A stretch of DNA of 64,000 nucleotides, from assembly GCF_023380265.1 (NCBI RefSeq), contig NZ_CP093366.1, positions 620,001-684,000 on the forward strand. Direction: 5' to 3'. This document shows positions 12,086-19,010 of this stretch, in pieces. Positions within the stretch are counted from its first letter, which is position 1; each line of letters begins with the position of its first letter. Origin of the DNA: Bombilactobacillus folatiphilus (GTDB lineage Bacteria; Bacillota; Bacilli; Lactobacillales; Lactobacillaceae). The notes beneath the pieces were generated by a model. It was not told the DNA's origin and made no database searches. It saw only the letters and a list, made by a program, of their open reading frames with translations. The position numbers were made by a program, and so were the translations under genes.

Positions 12086-12514
12086 ATGGAAGATACAGCT
12101 GTAATGGTTGTTAACATTATCACACCTGATGGTCAAGTTTATTCGCATCATGGCAAGCGTGTTGTTGCGCGAGCTACAGATGGTGATTTAGGTATTTTGG
12201 CCAACCACTTGCCGATTATCGCGACTTTAAAAATTGCGGAAGTGCGAGTCTTGCGGGCTGATAATGATAATCATGAAGATGCAATTGCTGTGAATGGTGG
12301 TTACTTGGAATTTAAGGACAACGTGCTGAATATCGTCGCTGATAGTGCTGAACGGGCACGAAATATTGATTTGAGGCGTGCACGTTATGCTAAAGAGCGT
12401 GCTGAAGAAGAAATTAAGCATGCTAAAACAGTCCAAGATATTGATGAAGTTCAACGAGCACAAGTTGCCCTAGCACGAGCAATTAATCGAATTCAAGTTT
12501 ATAATCATCGTTAA
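12086..12514 (+). CDS. atpC: F1Fo ATP synthase subunit epsilon
   Basis: Epsilon regulates the enzyme from the base of the gamma shaft. The 142-residue product has the N-terminal beta-sandwich (VNIITPDGQVYSHHGKRVVARATDGDLGILANHLP, read in two parts) and a C-terminal helical hairpin with RARNIDLRRARYAKERAEEE and a second alanine-rich helix, so the inhibitory domain is present. It is the last gene of the operon and is followed directly by a strong terminator. Confidence 0.96.
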   Translation: MEDTAVMVVNIITPDGQVYSHHGKRVVARATDGDLGILANHLPIIATLKIAEVRVLRADNDNHEDAIAVNGGYLEFKDNVLNIVADSAERARNIDLRRARYAKERAEEEIKHAKTVQDIDEVQRAQVALARAINRIQVYNHR

Positions 12515-12548
12515 AATCCTCTTTTAAATAAGAGGATTTTTCTTTTAT
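12513..12548 (+). terminator. Terminator of the atp operon
   Basis: A perfect 11-bp stem (AAAATCCTCTT, 12513-12523, with its complement at 12530-12540) closes a 6-base loop and is followed by a T-rich run. It overlaps the atpC stop codon. Confidence 0.92.
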
Positions 12549-12551
12549 TCA

Positions 12552-12560
12552 TGGTATGAT
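12552..12560 (+). promoter_or_regulatory. Candidate extended -10 promoter for the DUF1146 gene
   Basis: TGGTATGAT forms an extended -10 (TG-n-TATGAT) just after the atp terminator and 36 bases before the next start codon. No clear -35 is present. Confidence 0.4.
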
Positions 12561-12596
12561 ACTATAGAATTACTGGAAGTTATAAGGAGAAATTTT

Positions 12597-12827
12597 TTGA
12601 AACAAGTGGGAATTCAAAATCTATTAATTATTTTTAGCCATCTTTTCTTTATTTGGCTGGCGTTTTTAGCTGTACAGACCTTAGATTGGGATCGAGTTTT
12701 GCACGTACACACAAATAATTGGGGCAAAATTTTAATTGTCTTTTTAGCTATTGCACTAGGCTATAATGTTAGTTCATTTTTCATTAGTTTCGTCCAAGCG
12801 TTCCAGAATTTGATTTTTATGTTATAG
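12597..12827 (+). CDS. DUF1146 small membrane protein (YwzB family)
   Basis: A 76-residue protein with two hydrophobic segments (about residues 7-26 and 42-66) and the conserved central WDRVLH. It matches my recollection of the DUF1146/YwzB family, commonly found between atpC and murA or mbl in Firmicutes. Function is not known. The TTG start at 12597 follows AAGGAG by 7 bases. In many relatives murA follows this gene; here mbl follows directly. Confidence 0.8.
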   Translation: MKQVGIQNLLIIFSHLFFIWLAFLAVQTLDWDRVLHVHTNNWGKILIVFLAIALGYNVSSFFISFVQAFQNLIFML

Positions 12828-12869
12828 GGATTTTTAATTGTGTTATTACGCAATTAAAGAGTGGAGATA

Positions 12870-12878
12870 TGGTATAAT
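12870..12878 (+). promoter_or_regulatory. Extended -10 promoter for mbl
   Basis: TGGTATAAT is an exact extended -10 (TG-n-TATAAT), 34 bases before the mbl ATG. The short dyad AATTG...CAATT just upstream is too weak to call a terminator. Confidence 0.6.
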
Positions 12879-12911
12879 CCTATTTTATGAAGACTTTTTG
12901 GGAGGCTGAAA

Positions 12912-13898
12912 ATGGCGAAATCTATTGGAATTGATTTAGGGACAGCTAATGTTTTGATTAATGTTCAGGGCGAAGGAATTGTTGTTAACGAGCCATCGGT
13001 AGTTGCAATTAATACAGAAAATCATGAATTATTAGCGGTTGGTACCAAAGCATATCAAATGGTAGGGCGGACACCAGGTAATATTCAAGCCATTCGTCCG
13101 TTAAAAGATGGTGTCATTGCTGATTTTGATATTACGGAAAAGATGTTGCAATATTTTATCAATGAAATTGATATTAAAAGTCGCTTTTCACGTTTAACGA
13201 TTATGATTTGTTGTCCAACTAACATTACGTCCATCGAGCAAAAATCAATTATTGAAGCCGCCGAACAAACTGGTAGTAAAGATGTGTATCTGGAATTAGA
13301 ACCTAAAGTAGCAGCCGTGGGAGCTGGCATGGATATTTTTAAGCCACAAGGTAATATGGTAATTGATATCGGTGGCGGAACCAGCGATATTGCTATTTTG
13401 TCTATGGGAGATATTGCTGTTAGCAAATCAATGCGGTTGGCTGGCGATAAGATGAATACTGCCATTCAAAATTATGTTAAAACTCAAAAAAATATTATTA
13501 TCGGTGAACGTACCGCTGAAGACATCAAGAAACAAATTGGTTCGGCTTTTGAGCCCGATCCTACTAATGAAATGACAATTCGGGGTCGTGATATTGCTAC
13601 TGGTCTGCCGGTGACGGTCACTATCTCAGAAGTAGATACTCAAAAAGCATTGACTGATATCTTGTCTTCAATTATTGATGGTGTTAAATCTGTTTTGGAA
13701 CAGGCTGAACCCGAGTTATCTGCAGATATTATTGATCGTGGAATTATGCTAACGGGCGGTGGTTCCTTGATTAAGGGAATTGATAAACTTTTTGCTCGTG
13801 AGTTACAGGTTCCAGTTCTCATTGCTGAAGATCCGTTAGATACTGTTGCTAGAGGGACGGGAATTTTGTTAGAAAGAATTGCTGCAGGTAATAAATAA
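12912..13898 (+). CDS. mbl: MreB-like actin homologue Mbl
   Basis: Mbl forms short membrane-bound filaments that steer cell-wall elongation. The 328-residue product has the actin phosphate-1 loop [11 protein letters not shown] at the N-terminus, phosphate-2 DIGGGTSDIAIL near residue 152 and the adenosine motif LTGGGSLIKG near residue 280. It is shorter and more divergent than the mreB gene at 29373. Its position among atp genes, epuA, yidD and rodA, rather than beside mreC, supports the Mbl label. SD GGGAGG precedes the ATG. Confidence 0.88.
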   Translation: MAKSIGIDLGTANVLINVQGEGIVVNEPSVVAINTENHELLAVGTKAYQMVGRTPGNIQAIRPLKDGVIADFDITEKMLQYFINEIDIKSRFSRLTIMICCPTNITSIEQKSIIEAAEQTGSKDVYLELEPKVAAVGAGMDIFKPQGNMVIDIGGGTSDIAILSMGDIAVSKSMRLAGDKMNTAIQNYVKTQKNIIIGERTAEDIKKQIGSAFEPDPTNEMTIRGRDIATGLPVTVTISEVDTQKALTDILSSIIDGVKSVLEQAEPELSADIIDRGIMLTGGGSLIKGIDKLFARELQVPVLIAEDPLDTVARGTGILLERIAAGNK

Positions 13899-13923
13899 GA
13901 AGTGTTAGGAACTTGTGATATTC

Positions 13924-14094
13924 ATGAATAAGTCGTACGGTAACCATTTAGTCAAAAATATTTTCAAAATTATTCTGGCATTTATTCTGTTATTTATTGT
14001 TGGAATGATGGTAGGTGCTTTGATAGGCGGTGGCAATATTTTGACGCCGCTATTACCAAAGACGTGGGTTCATATTTTTCAATTTATGAAGTGA
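13924..14094 (+). CDS. Short EpuA-family membrane protein (annotated elsewhere as RNA polymerase subunit beta-like)
   Basis: A 56-residue reading frame. A basic N-terminus (MNKSYGNHLVKNIFK) is followed by a single hydrophobic helix (about residues 16-40, ending MMVGALIGGG) and a short C-terminus. This pattern and the position between mbl and yidD match the EpuA/PF11772 family, often mislabelled DNA-directed RNA polymerase subunit beta because of fusions. The ATG start is weakly supported: AGGA lies 13 bases upstream, and an in-frame GTG at 13915 is the alternative. The stop is 6 bases before yidD, so the two are probably co-translated. Confidence 0.75.
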   Translation: MNKSYGNHLVKNIFKIILAFILLFIVGMMVGALIGGGNILTPLLPKTWVHIFQFMK

Positions 14095-14100
14095 TACAAG

Positions 14101-14394
14101 ATGTCTAATTTATTAATTAAGTTTGTACACTTTTATCAAAAATTTATCTCACCCATATTTCCTCCAAGTTGTCGTTATTATCCGACTTGTTCTAGTTATA
14201 TGATTCAAGCAATTGAAAAAGTAGGTAGTTTTAGAGGATTCATAATGGGGATTGCGCGCATTTTACGCTGTCATCCTTTTATTCATGGTGGTTTTGATCC
14301 AGTACCCGATCATTTTACGATTTTTCGTAATAAATATCCGGAAAAATATGAAGATGAAATTATTGCAAAACGATTTCATCCTAAAAAGAATTAA
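14101..14394 (+). CDS. yidD: Membrane protein insertion efficiency factor YidD
   Basis: YidD is a small membrane-associated protein that helps YidC/Sec insertion of inner-membrane proteins. The 97-residue product shows the family hallmarks: [24 protein letters not shown] with its conserved cysteines, then the [17 protein letters not shown] segment. It is closely spaced behind the EpuA-like gene and 12 bases ahead of the DUF2969 gene. The SD is weak, which suggests translational coupling. Confidence 0.93.
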   Translation: MSNLLIKFVHFYQKFISPIFPPSCRYYPTCSSYMIQAIEKVGSFRGFIMGIARILRCHPFIHGGFDPVPDHFTIFRNKYPEKYEDEIIAKRFHPKKN

Positions 14395-14405
14395 ACGAGG
14401 AAAAA

Positions 14406-14642
14406 ATGAGAACAAAAGAACGTAAATTTAATGTAAATTTATTAGAGATCAGTGCAACCAGTTGGAAAGTGGTCATTGATAAAAAAAATCATGAACAGAC
14501 AATTGCACGGATTGAACAAGTTGATCAAAAGCACTTTGAAGTCAATTTAATTGACGATACTAATGCCACTAAGTTAGTTGCTACCAATTTAAATGAAGCA
14601 GTAAATAGTGCACTAATGCAGTACAACTTGCATTTAAATTAG
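14406..14642 (+). CDS. DUF2969 family protein
   Basis: A 78-residue soluble protein with a beta-rich pattern (VVIDKK...FEVNLID...KLVATNLNEAVNSAL). It resembles the DUF2969 family, which is restricted largely to Lactobacillales and usually lies near rodA. No function is known. SD GAGGA precedes the ATG by 6 bases. It is 12 bases from rodA and presumably co-expressed with it. Confidence 0.78.
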   Translation: MRTKERKFNVNLLEISATSWKVVIDKKNHEQTIARIEQVDQKHFEVNLIDDTNATKLVATNLNEAVNSALMQYNLHLN

Positions 14643-14654
14643 GAGCAAGAGTTA

Positions 14655-15860
14655 ATGGGGTTAAGAAGATCGAAAATTAAAGTTGATGATGAAAATCCGA
14701 GAATTGATTATGGTGTTATTTTTTCGGTAATGGTTTTAGCATTAATTGGTCTACTATCAATTTATGTTGCGGCTTCACATGATTATCGCGGCAGTGGTCC
14801 TTGGCGTATGGTAGTTTCGCAAATGCTTTGGTATGTAATTGGAGCAATCGGAGTTTTTGTGATCATGCATTTTGACGCGGAACAATTGTGGACAATTGCA
14901 CCTTATGCGTATTGGGCAGGTATTGGCTTATTAATTGCCGTGTTATTTTTTTATAGTCGCGAGTATGCCATGCAAACCGGCGCCCGAAGTTGGTTTGCTT
15001 TAGGTCCCTTGTCGTTTCAACCATCTGAAATAATGAAGCCTGCGTTTATTTTAATGTTGGGGAGAGTCGTGACAATTCATAACCATACTTTTCCCATCCA
15101 TACATTAAGAAATGATCTGCGCTTAATTGGAAAAATGGTTTTATGGTCTATACCAGTCATTGTCTTGATGTTATTGCAAAAAGATTTTGGTACCATGTTG
15201 GTCTTTTTAGCCATTTTGGCTGGCGTTATTTTGGTATCAGGAATTGATTGGCGGATTCTATTATTTTTAGGTGCATTAGTTGGTATTTTGGGTGGTGGCG
15301 CCATTTATTTGGTAGTAACAGGCGAAGGTCGGCAAATTTTGGCTAGCATTGGTTTTCATGCTTATCAGTTTGAACGGATTGATTCATGGTTAAATCCGTC
15401 AGGTGATACGTCGAATTCCAGTTATCAACTTTGGCAAAATTTAAAGGCAATTGGTTCCGGTAAATTGATTGGCAAGGGTTTTAATCACTCGAATGTGTAT
15501 GTTCCTGTGCGGGAATCTGATATGATTTTTTCTGTTATCGGTGAAAATTTTGGATTTATTGGCTGTTGTGCATTAATTATGGTTTATTTTTTACTAATTT
15601 CGCAAATGGTCAAGGTTACGTTTGATACTAAAAATGAATTTTATGCCTATGTGTCAACAGGTATTATTATGATGATTTTGTTCCATGTTTTTGAAAATAT
15701 TGGAATGAGTATTGGACTGTTACCAATGACGGGAATTCCGTTGCCATTTATCTCACAAGGTGGTTCGGCTTTGTTAGGTAATATGATTGGCATCGGGATG
15801 ATTATGTCGATGCGTTATCATTATAAAAGTTATATGTTCAGTAGTGATGATTTTAAATAA
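14655..15860 (+). CDS. rodA: Rod-shape SEDS peptidoglycan polymerase RodA
   Basis: RodA polymerises glycan strands from lipid II during lateral wall growth, working with a class B PBP and MreB-type filaments. The 401-residue product has about ten transmembrane helices and SEDS signatures: LGPLSFQPSEIMKPAFIL, VPVRESDMIFSVIGENFGFIG (read in part) and the C-terminal GIPLPFISQGGSALL. The genomic link to mbl argues for RodA over FtsW. SD AGGAG precedes the ATG. Confidence 0.9.
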   Translation: MGLRRSKIKVDDENPRIDYGVIFSVMVLALIGLLSIYVAASHDYRGSGPWRMVVSQMLWYVIGAIGVFVIMHFDAEQLWTIAPYAYWAGIGLLIAVLFFYSREYAMQTGARSWFALGPLSFQPSEIMKPAFILMLGRVVTIHNHTFPIHTLRNDLRLIGKMVLWSIPVIVLMLLQKDFGTMLVFLAILAGVILVSGIDWRILLFLGALVGILGGGAIYLVVTGEGRQILASIGFHAYQFERIDSWLNPSGDTSNSSYQLWQNLKAIGSGKLIGKGFNHSNVYVPVRESDMIFSVIGENFGFIGCCALIMVYFLLISQMVKVTFDTKNEFYAYVSTGIIMMILFHVFENIGMSIGLLPMTGIPLPFISQGGSALLGNMIGIGMIMSMRYHYKSYMFSSDDFK

Positions 15861-15864
15861 TAAA

Positions 15865-15930
15865 AAAAGAGTTTCCATCAAGATACTTTCCTGGTTCGGA
15901 AGTTATTTTGAATGAAAACTCTTTTCTTTT
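15865..15930. terminator. Bidirectional terminator between rodA and the universal stress gene
   Basis: AAAAGAGTTT (15865-15874) pairs with AAACTCTTTT (15916-15925), and an inner stem forms from ACTTTC/GGAAGT. A-rich and T-rich flanks let it act on both strands, serving the convergent rodA (plus) and the stress-protein gene (minus). Confidence 0.75.
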
Positions 15931-15932
15931 TA

Positions 15933-16403
15933 TTACTTTTTATGATTGATTTTTTGACCGTCAAGGTTAGTTCTCACGACCATTACATCACATGGAGCAT
16001 TGCGAGTAACAAATTCAGTTACAGAACCAATCAATAGTCTTTCAACAGTGTTTAAGCCAGTGGCACCAATCATAATTAAGTCAATTTGATTGTCAATGGG
16101 ATACGTACGGGCAATGGTAGTTTTTGGAGCACCATATTTGATAGTTGTCGTAACATTTGCAATTCCACGTTTTAAAGCAGTTTGTTCATATTTATTGATA
16201 GTTTCTTGAGCGGTTTGCGAAATTTTTTCCACCATAGAAGAATCAAAGCTAGAGACATCCTGAAAAGCACGCGTATCAATAACATGTAAAATGTGCAAGT
16301 CGGCTTGATTACGCTGGGCTACTTCAATTGCTTTATTAAAAGCCGTTTCCGCTTCATACGAGCCGTCAATGGGAACTAGAATATTTTGATAATTTTGTAA
16401 CAT
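15933..16403 (-). CDS. Universal stress protein, UspA family
   Basis: A 156-residue cytoplasmic protein of the Usp fold. It starts with the strand NILVPIDGSYEAETAFNKA and has the ATP-binding type signature GATGLNTVERLLIGSVTEFV (G-2x-G-9x-G-S/T), which suggests nucleotide binding. The role in stress tolerance is family knowledge; no specific function can be read here. The ATG at 16403 lies 8 bases after GGAGG on the minus strand; an in-frame ATG six bases upstream is too close to the SD. Confidence 0.88.
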   Translation of the reverse strand: MLQNYQNILVPIDGSYEAETAFNKAIEVAQRNQADLHILHVIDTRAFQDVSSFDSSMVEKISQTAQETINKYEQTALKRGIANVTTTIKYGAPKTTIARTYPIDNQIDLIMIGATGLNTVERLLIGSVTEFVTRNAPCDVMVVRTNLDGQKINHKK

Positions 16404-16527
16404 AAGCATTTCCTCCACATCTATTTAAAGATTATTGTAAATGACTTTGGACAAAATTGCACAAATATTTATTTACATAATTGACCTGTGATAACTGGAA
16501 AAATTCCAACAATGAAGCTGCTGAAAA

Positions 16528-16746
16528 TCAATGTCCATAAATTCCAAAGTGGGGGAGATAATAATAAATTAATAGACCTATACCGACTGAAATTAGCAAA
16601 AGATAAGCAGTTATTTTGGTACAACTTTGTAATTTTAATTGCTTGGTGACATTCACTAAACTCAACAGATTTTGTGGGTAAACTAATAATAAAATTGCTA
16701 ATATAGTGATTAAAATTAAAAAAATGATCATCAATATAAAAAGCAT
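16528..16746 (-). CDS. Small two-helix membrane protein, unknown function
   Basis: A 72-residue product, not recognised. Residues 2-24 (ILMIIFLILITILAILLLVY) and about 46-66 (TAYLLLISVGIGLLIYYYL) are strongly hydrophobic; the stretch between is polar and basic. The SD-like AGGG lies 8 bases before the ATG. It starts 9 bases after the rarA stop on the same strand and is likely co-transcribed with it. Nothing in the sequence ties it to DNA replication. Confidence 0.6.
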   Translation of the reverse strand: MLFILMIIFLILITILAILLLVYPQNLLSLVNVTKQLKLQSCTKITAYLLLISVGIGLLIYYYLPHFGIYGH

Positions 16747-16755
16747 GTTGCTACC

Positions 16756-18048
16756 CTAACTTTCAGTGTGATTTTGTAAAGTATGCAGATGGTCGTAAGT
16801 CTTTTTTAAATTTGTTTCATATTTACTGTTGGTTTTCGCCTGATAATATTGTCGCTTTTGCAAAAGGTCAGGTAAATACTGTTGAGCAACCCAATCATTA
16901 GCAAAATCATGAGGATACTGATAACCGATACCATGTTGTAATTTTTCGGAACCCTTGTAATGGCTATCTTTTAGACTATCGGGAATTTGACCAACCTTTC
17001 CTGAACGGATATCCTCTAAAGCGGCATCAATGGCCAAAATACCTGAATTAGACTTAGGGCTTAAGCAGAGTTCAATGACAGCATCGGCCAAGGGAATGCG
17101 GGCTTCAGGCAAGCCAATTTTTTCGGCAGCGCTACAGGCTGTGACAGTCCGTTGACAGACGGGAGGATTGGCAAGACCGATATCTTCATAAGCACAAACA
17201 ATCAAACGGCGAATAGCTGTCTTGAGATCACCGCCTTCTAATAAACGTGCTAAATAATATAAAGCGGCATCGGTATCACTGCCACGAATGGATTTTTGGA
17301 AAGCAGATATCACATCATAATGATCGTCGCCATTTTTATCAGTTAATAACGTCTTTTGCTGCAGAGATTCACTAGCAATTTCAGAATTAATTTGGATAAT
17401 ATCATCTTTATCTTTAGGAGTAGATTTAACTGCTAACTCTAGACCGTTTAAGGAACTGCGTAAATCACCATTGGTTGCATGAGTAAAAACTTGCCAAGCA
17501 TTTTTAGTTAGTGATGTCTGATAGTTGCCTAAGCCGCGTTCAGTATCCTTTAACGCCAGTTGTAAAGCTTGTTTAATATCTTGTGGCGTCAAAGACTTGA
17601 CTTCGAAAATTTGAGTCCGACTACGGATAGCAGGATTGATGGCCAGATAAGGATTTTCTGTGGTAGCACCGATTAAAATAATTTGTCCACTTTCCAACAA
17701 TGGTAATAAAAAATCTTGTTTAGTTTTGTCGAGACGATGTATTTCATCCAATAACAAAACAACAGTACCGCTCATTTTGGCTTCTTCGGCTACAATTTGT
17801 AGCTGCTTCTTGGAATCGGTTGCCGCATTTAGTTGACGAAAAGCGTACTTAGTACTACCGGCGATAGCACTGGCAATGCTTGTTTTTCCAGTTCCCGGTG
17901 GACCATATAGGATCATAGATGAAAGTAATTTGGTATGAACCATGCGCCAAATAATTTTGCTTGGGCCAATTAAATGTTGTTGACCAACTACTTCATTTAA
18001 GTTGCGAGGTCGCATACGATAAGCTAAAGGTTGATTCAAATATTTCAA
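16756..18048 (-). CDS. rarA: Replication-associated recombination protein RarA (MgsA), AAA+ ATPase
   Basis: RarA is a clamp-loader-like AAA+ ATPase acting at stalled replication forks. The 430-residue product has PLAYRMRPRNLNEVVGQQHL, Walker A GPPGTGKTS, Walker B LLLDEIHRLDK, sensor 1 GATTENP and the C-terminal tetramerisation region with GSEKLQHGIGYQYPHDF (read in part). The start is uncertain: TTG 18048 (MKYLNQPLAY) lies three bases after GAAAGG, while TTG 18039 is 12 bases away. A much longer frame reaching into the rpsD end is rejected because it would cross the rpsD terminator. Confidence 0.9.
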   Translation of the reverse strand: MKYLNQPLAYRMRPRNLNEVVGQQHLIGPSKIIWRMVHTKLLSSMILYGPPGTGKTSIASAIAGSTKYAFRQLNAATDSKKQLQIVAEEAKMSGTVVLLLDEIHRLDKTKQDFLLPLLESGQIILIGATTENPYLAINPAIRSRTQIFEVKSLTPQDIKQALQLALKDTERGLGNYQTSLTKNAWQVFTHATNGDLRSSLNGLELAVKSTPKDKDDIIQINSEIASESLQQKTLLTDKNGDDHYDVISAFQKSIRGSDTDAALYYLARLLEGGDLKTAIRRLIVCAYEDIGLANPPVCQRTVTACSAAEKIGLPEARIPLADAVIELCLSPKSNSGILAIDAALEDIRSGKVGQIPDSLKDSHYKGSEKLQHGIGYQYPHDFANDWVAQQYLPDLLQKRQYYQAKTNSKYETNLKKTYDHLHTLQNHTES

Positions 18049-18066
18049 AGACCTTTCTTTTTCTAC

Positions 18067-18092
18067 AAAAAAAGCAATCCGAAGATTGCTTT
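18067..18092 (-). terminator. rpsD terminator with UUCG tetraloop
   Basis: A perfect 9-bp stem (18071-18079 with 18084-18092) closes a loop that reads TTCG on the minus strand, followed by a run of T residues. This is a strong intrinsic terminator between rpsD and rarA. Confidence 0.92.
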
Positions 18093-18112
18093 TTGCAAAA
18101 ATATAAGATAAA

Positions 18113-18721
18113 TTACAGAATCTGGTTGTAAAATTCAACAACTAATGATTCATCAATTTCTGGTGCTAATTCATCACGTTGTGGTAAACGAATAAATTTA
18201 CCAACCATCTTGTCTTCATCAAATTCAACAAATGGTAAACGAGCGACATTTGCTTCCAAAGCATCTTTAACAACCTGTAAATTCTTTGAACGATCACGTA
18301 AGGAAATTTCCTGACCAGGTTTCACTTCATACGAAGGAATATCAACACGTTTGCCATCAACAACAACATGACCATGGTTAACCAATTGACGAGCTTGAGC
18401 ACGTGTAGTAGCTAAACCCAAACGATAAACTAGGTTATCTAACCGTGATTCAAGTAAAATCATAAAGTTTTCACCATGTTTACCTTGACGAATCTTACCA
18501 GCGCGCAAGAAAGCATTTCTAAATTGACGTTCGTTTAAACCATACATTAGACGTAATTTTTGTTTTTCTTGTAACTGGGTACCATATTCAGATAACTTGT
18601 TCCGATTTTTGGGACCGTGTTGACCTGGTGCATAAGGACGACGAGACAATTCTTTGCCAGTACCTGATAAAGAGATACCTAAACGCCGTGACTTTTTCCA
18701 TGTAGGACCTGTATAACGCAT
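18113..18721 (-). CDS. rpsD: 30S ribosomal protein S4
   Basis: S4 is a primary 16S rRNA-binding protein that nucleates 30S assembly. The 202-residue product begins [17 protein letters not shown] and contains the S4 RNA-binding domain ([22 protein letters not shown], read in part, about residues 92-114). The N-terminus has no zinc-binding cysteines, so it is the C-minus form. The ATG at 18721 follows GGAGG. It is monocistronic, with its own promoter, long structured leader and terminator. Confidence 0.97.
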   Translation of the reverse strand: MRYTGPTWKKSRRLGISLSGTGKELSRRPYAPGQHGPKNRNKLSEYGTQLQEKQKLRLMYGLNERQFRNAFLRAGKIRQGKHGENFMILLESRLDNLVYRLGLATTRAQARQLVNHGHVVVDGKRVDIPSYEVKPGQEISLRDRSKNLQVVKDALEANVARLPFVEFDEDKMVGKFIRLPQRDELAPEIDESLVVEFYNQIL

Positions 18722-18754
18722 AAAAAATTCCTCCAAGATTATATTTGGAGTAAA

Positions 18755-18895
18755 ATAATCAAAAATAGAGAGTTCAACATTCGTGCAGTTAATATTGCAA
18801 TCTTCACCTTTTGCAGCCGTAGGTTACACAATTGAACAATGAGCTATTAACTGTTGACGAGCTTGTCACTTCCTGCTGCAATTATTTTACACTCC
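18755..18895 (-). ncRNA. Ribosomal protein S4 leader (autoregulatory mRNA structure), predicted
   Basis: The roughly 170-base transcript leader of rpsD carries long-range pairing. On the minus strand CAGTTAATA (complement of 18845-18853) pairs perfectly with TATTAACTG (complement of 18786-18794), GTTCAA with TTGAAC, and GCAGC with GCTGC, in an interlocked order compatible with a pseudoknot. In Firmicutes S4 is known to repress its own gene through such a leader. The assignment to that RNA family rests on position and pairing, not on a covariance search. Confidence 0.75.
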
Positions 18896-18898
18896 GTC

Positions 18899-18927
18899 AT
18901 CATACCGATTTCTAGGATCAATGTCAA
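18899..18927 (-). promoter_or_regulatory. Sigma-A promoter of rpsD
   Basis: On the minus strand TTGACA (complement of 18922-18927) and TATGAT (complement of 18899-18904) are separated by exactly 17 bp. This is one of the best promoter matches in the window, as expected for a ribosomal protein gene. Confidence 0.9.
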
Positions 18928-18964
18928 TCTTAAATCTTTTTTAAATGATTGCGGATATTTTCTT

Positions 18965-18973
18965 TGCTATAAT
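18965..18973 (+). promoter_or_regulatory. Extended -10 promoter of ezrA
   Basis: TGCTATAAT is an exact extended -10, about 38 bases before the ezrA start. It is divergent from the rpsD promoter. Confidence 0.6.
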
Positions 18974-19010
18974 ACTAATTAATGTTGAATACGTAGCGCG
19001 AGGCATAAAT

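Noticed and set aside
12836..12856. Short dyad AATTG...CAATT after the DUF1146 gene as a terminator
   Set aside because: Only five A+T-rich base pairs and no T-run; not enough to call.
13085..13465. Antisense open frame of 126 codons over mbl
   Set aside because: A shadow of a conserved gene without initiation signals; proline-, serine- and isoleucine-rich translation typical of reverse-frame artefacts.
16756..18141. A longer rarA frame starting upstream at 18141
   Set aside because: It would begin inside rpsD, cross the strong UUCG terminator and add residues with no family match; the RarA N-terminus begins near PLAYRMRP.
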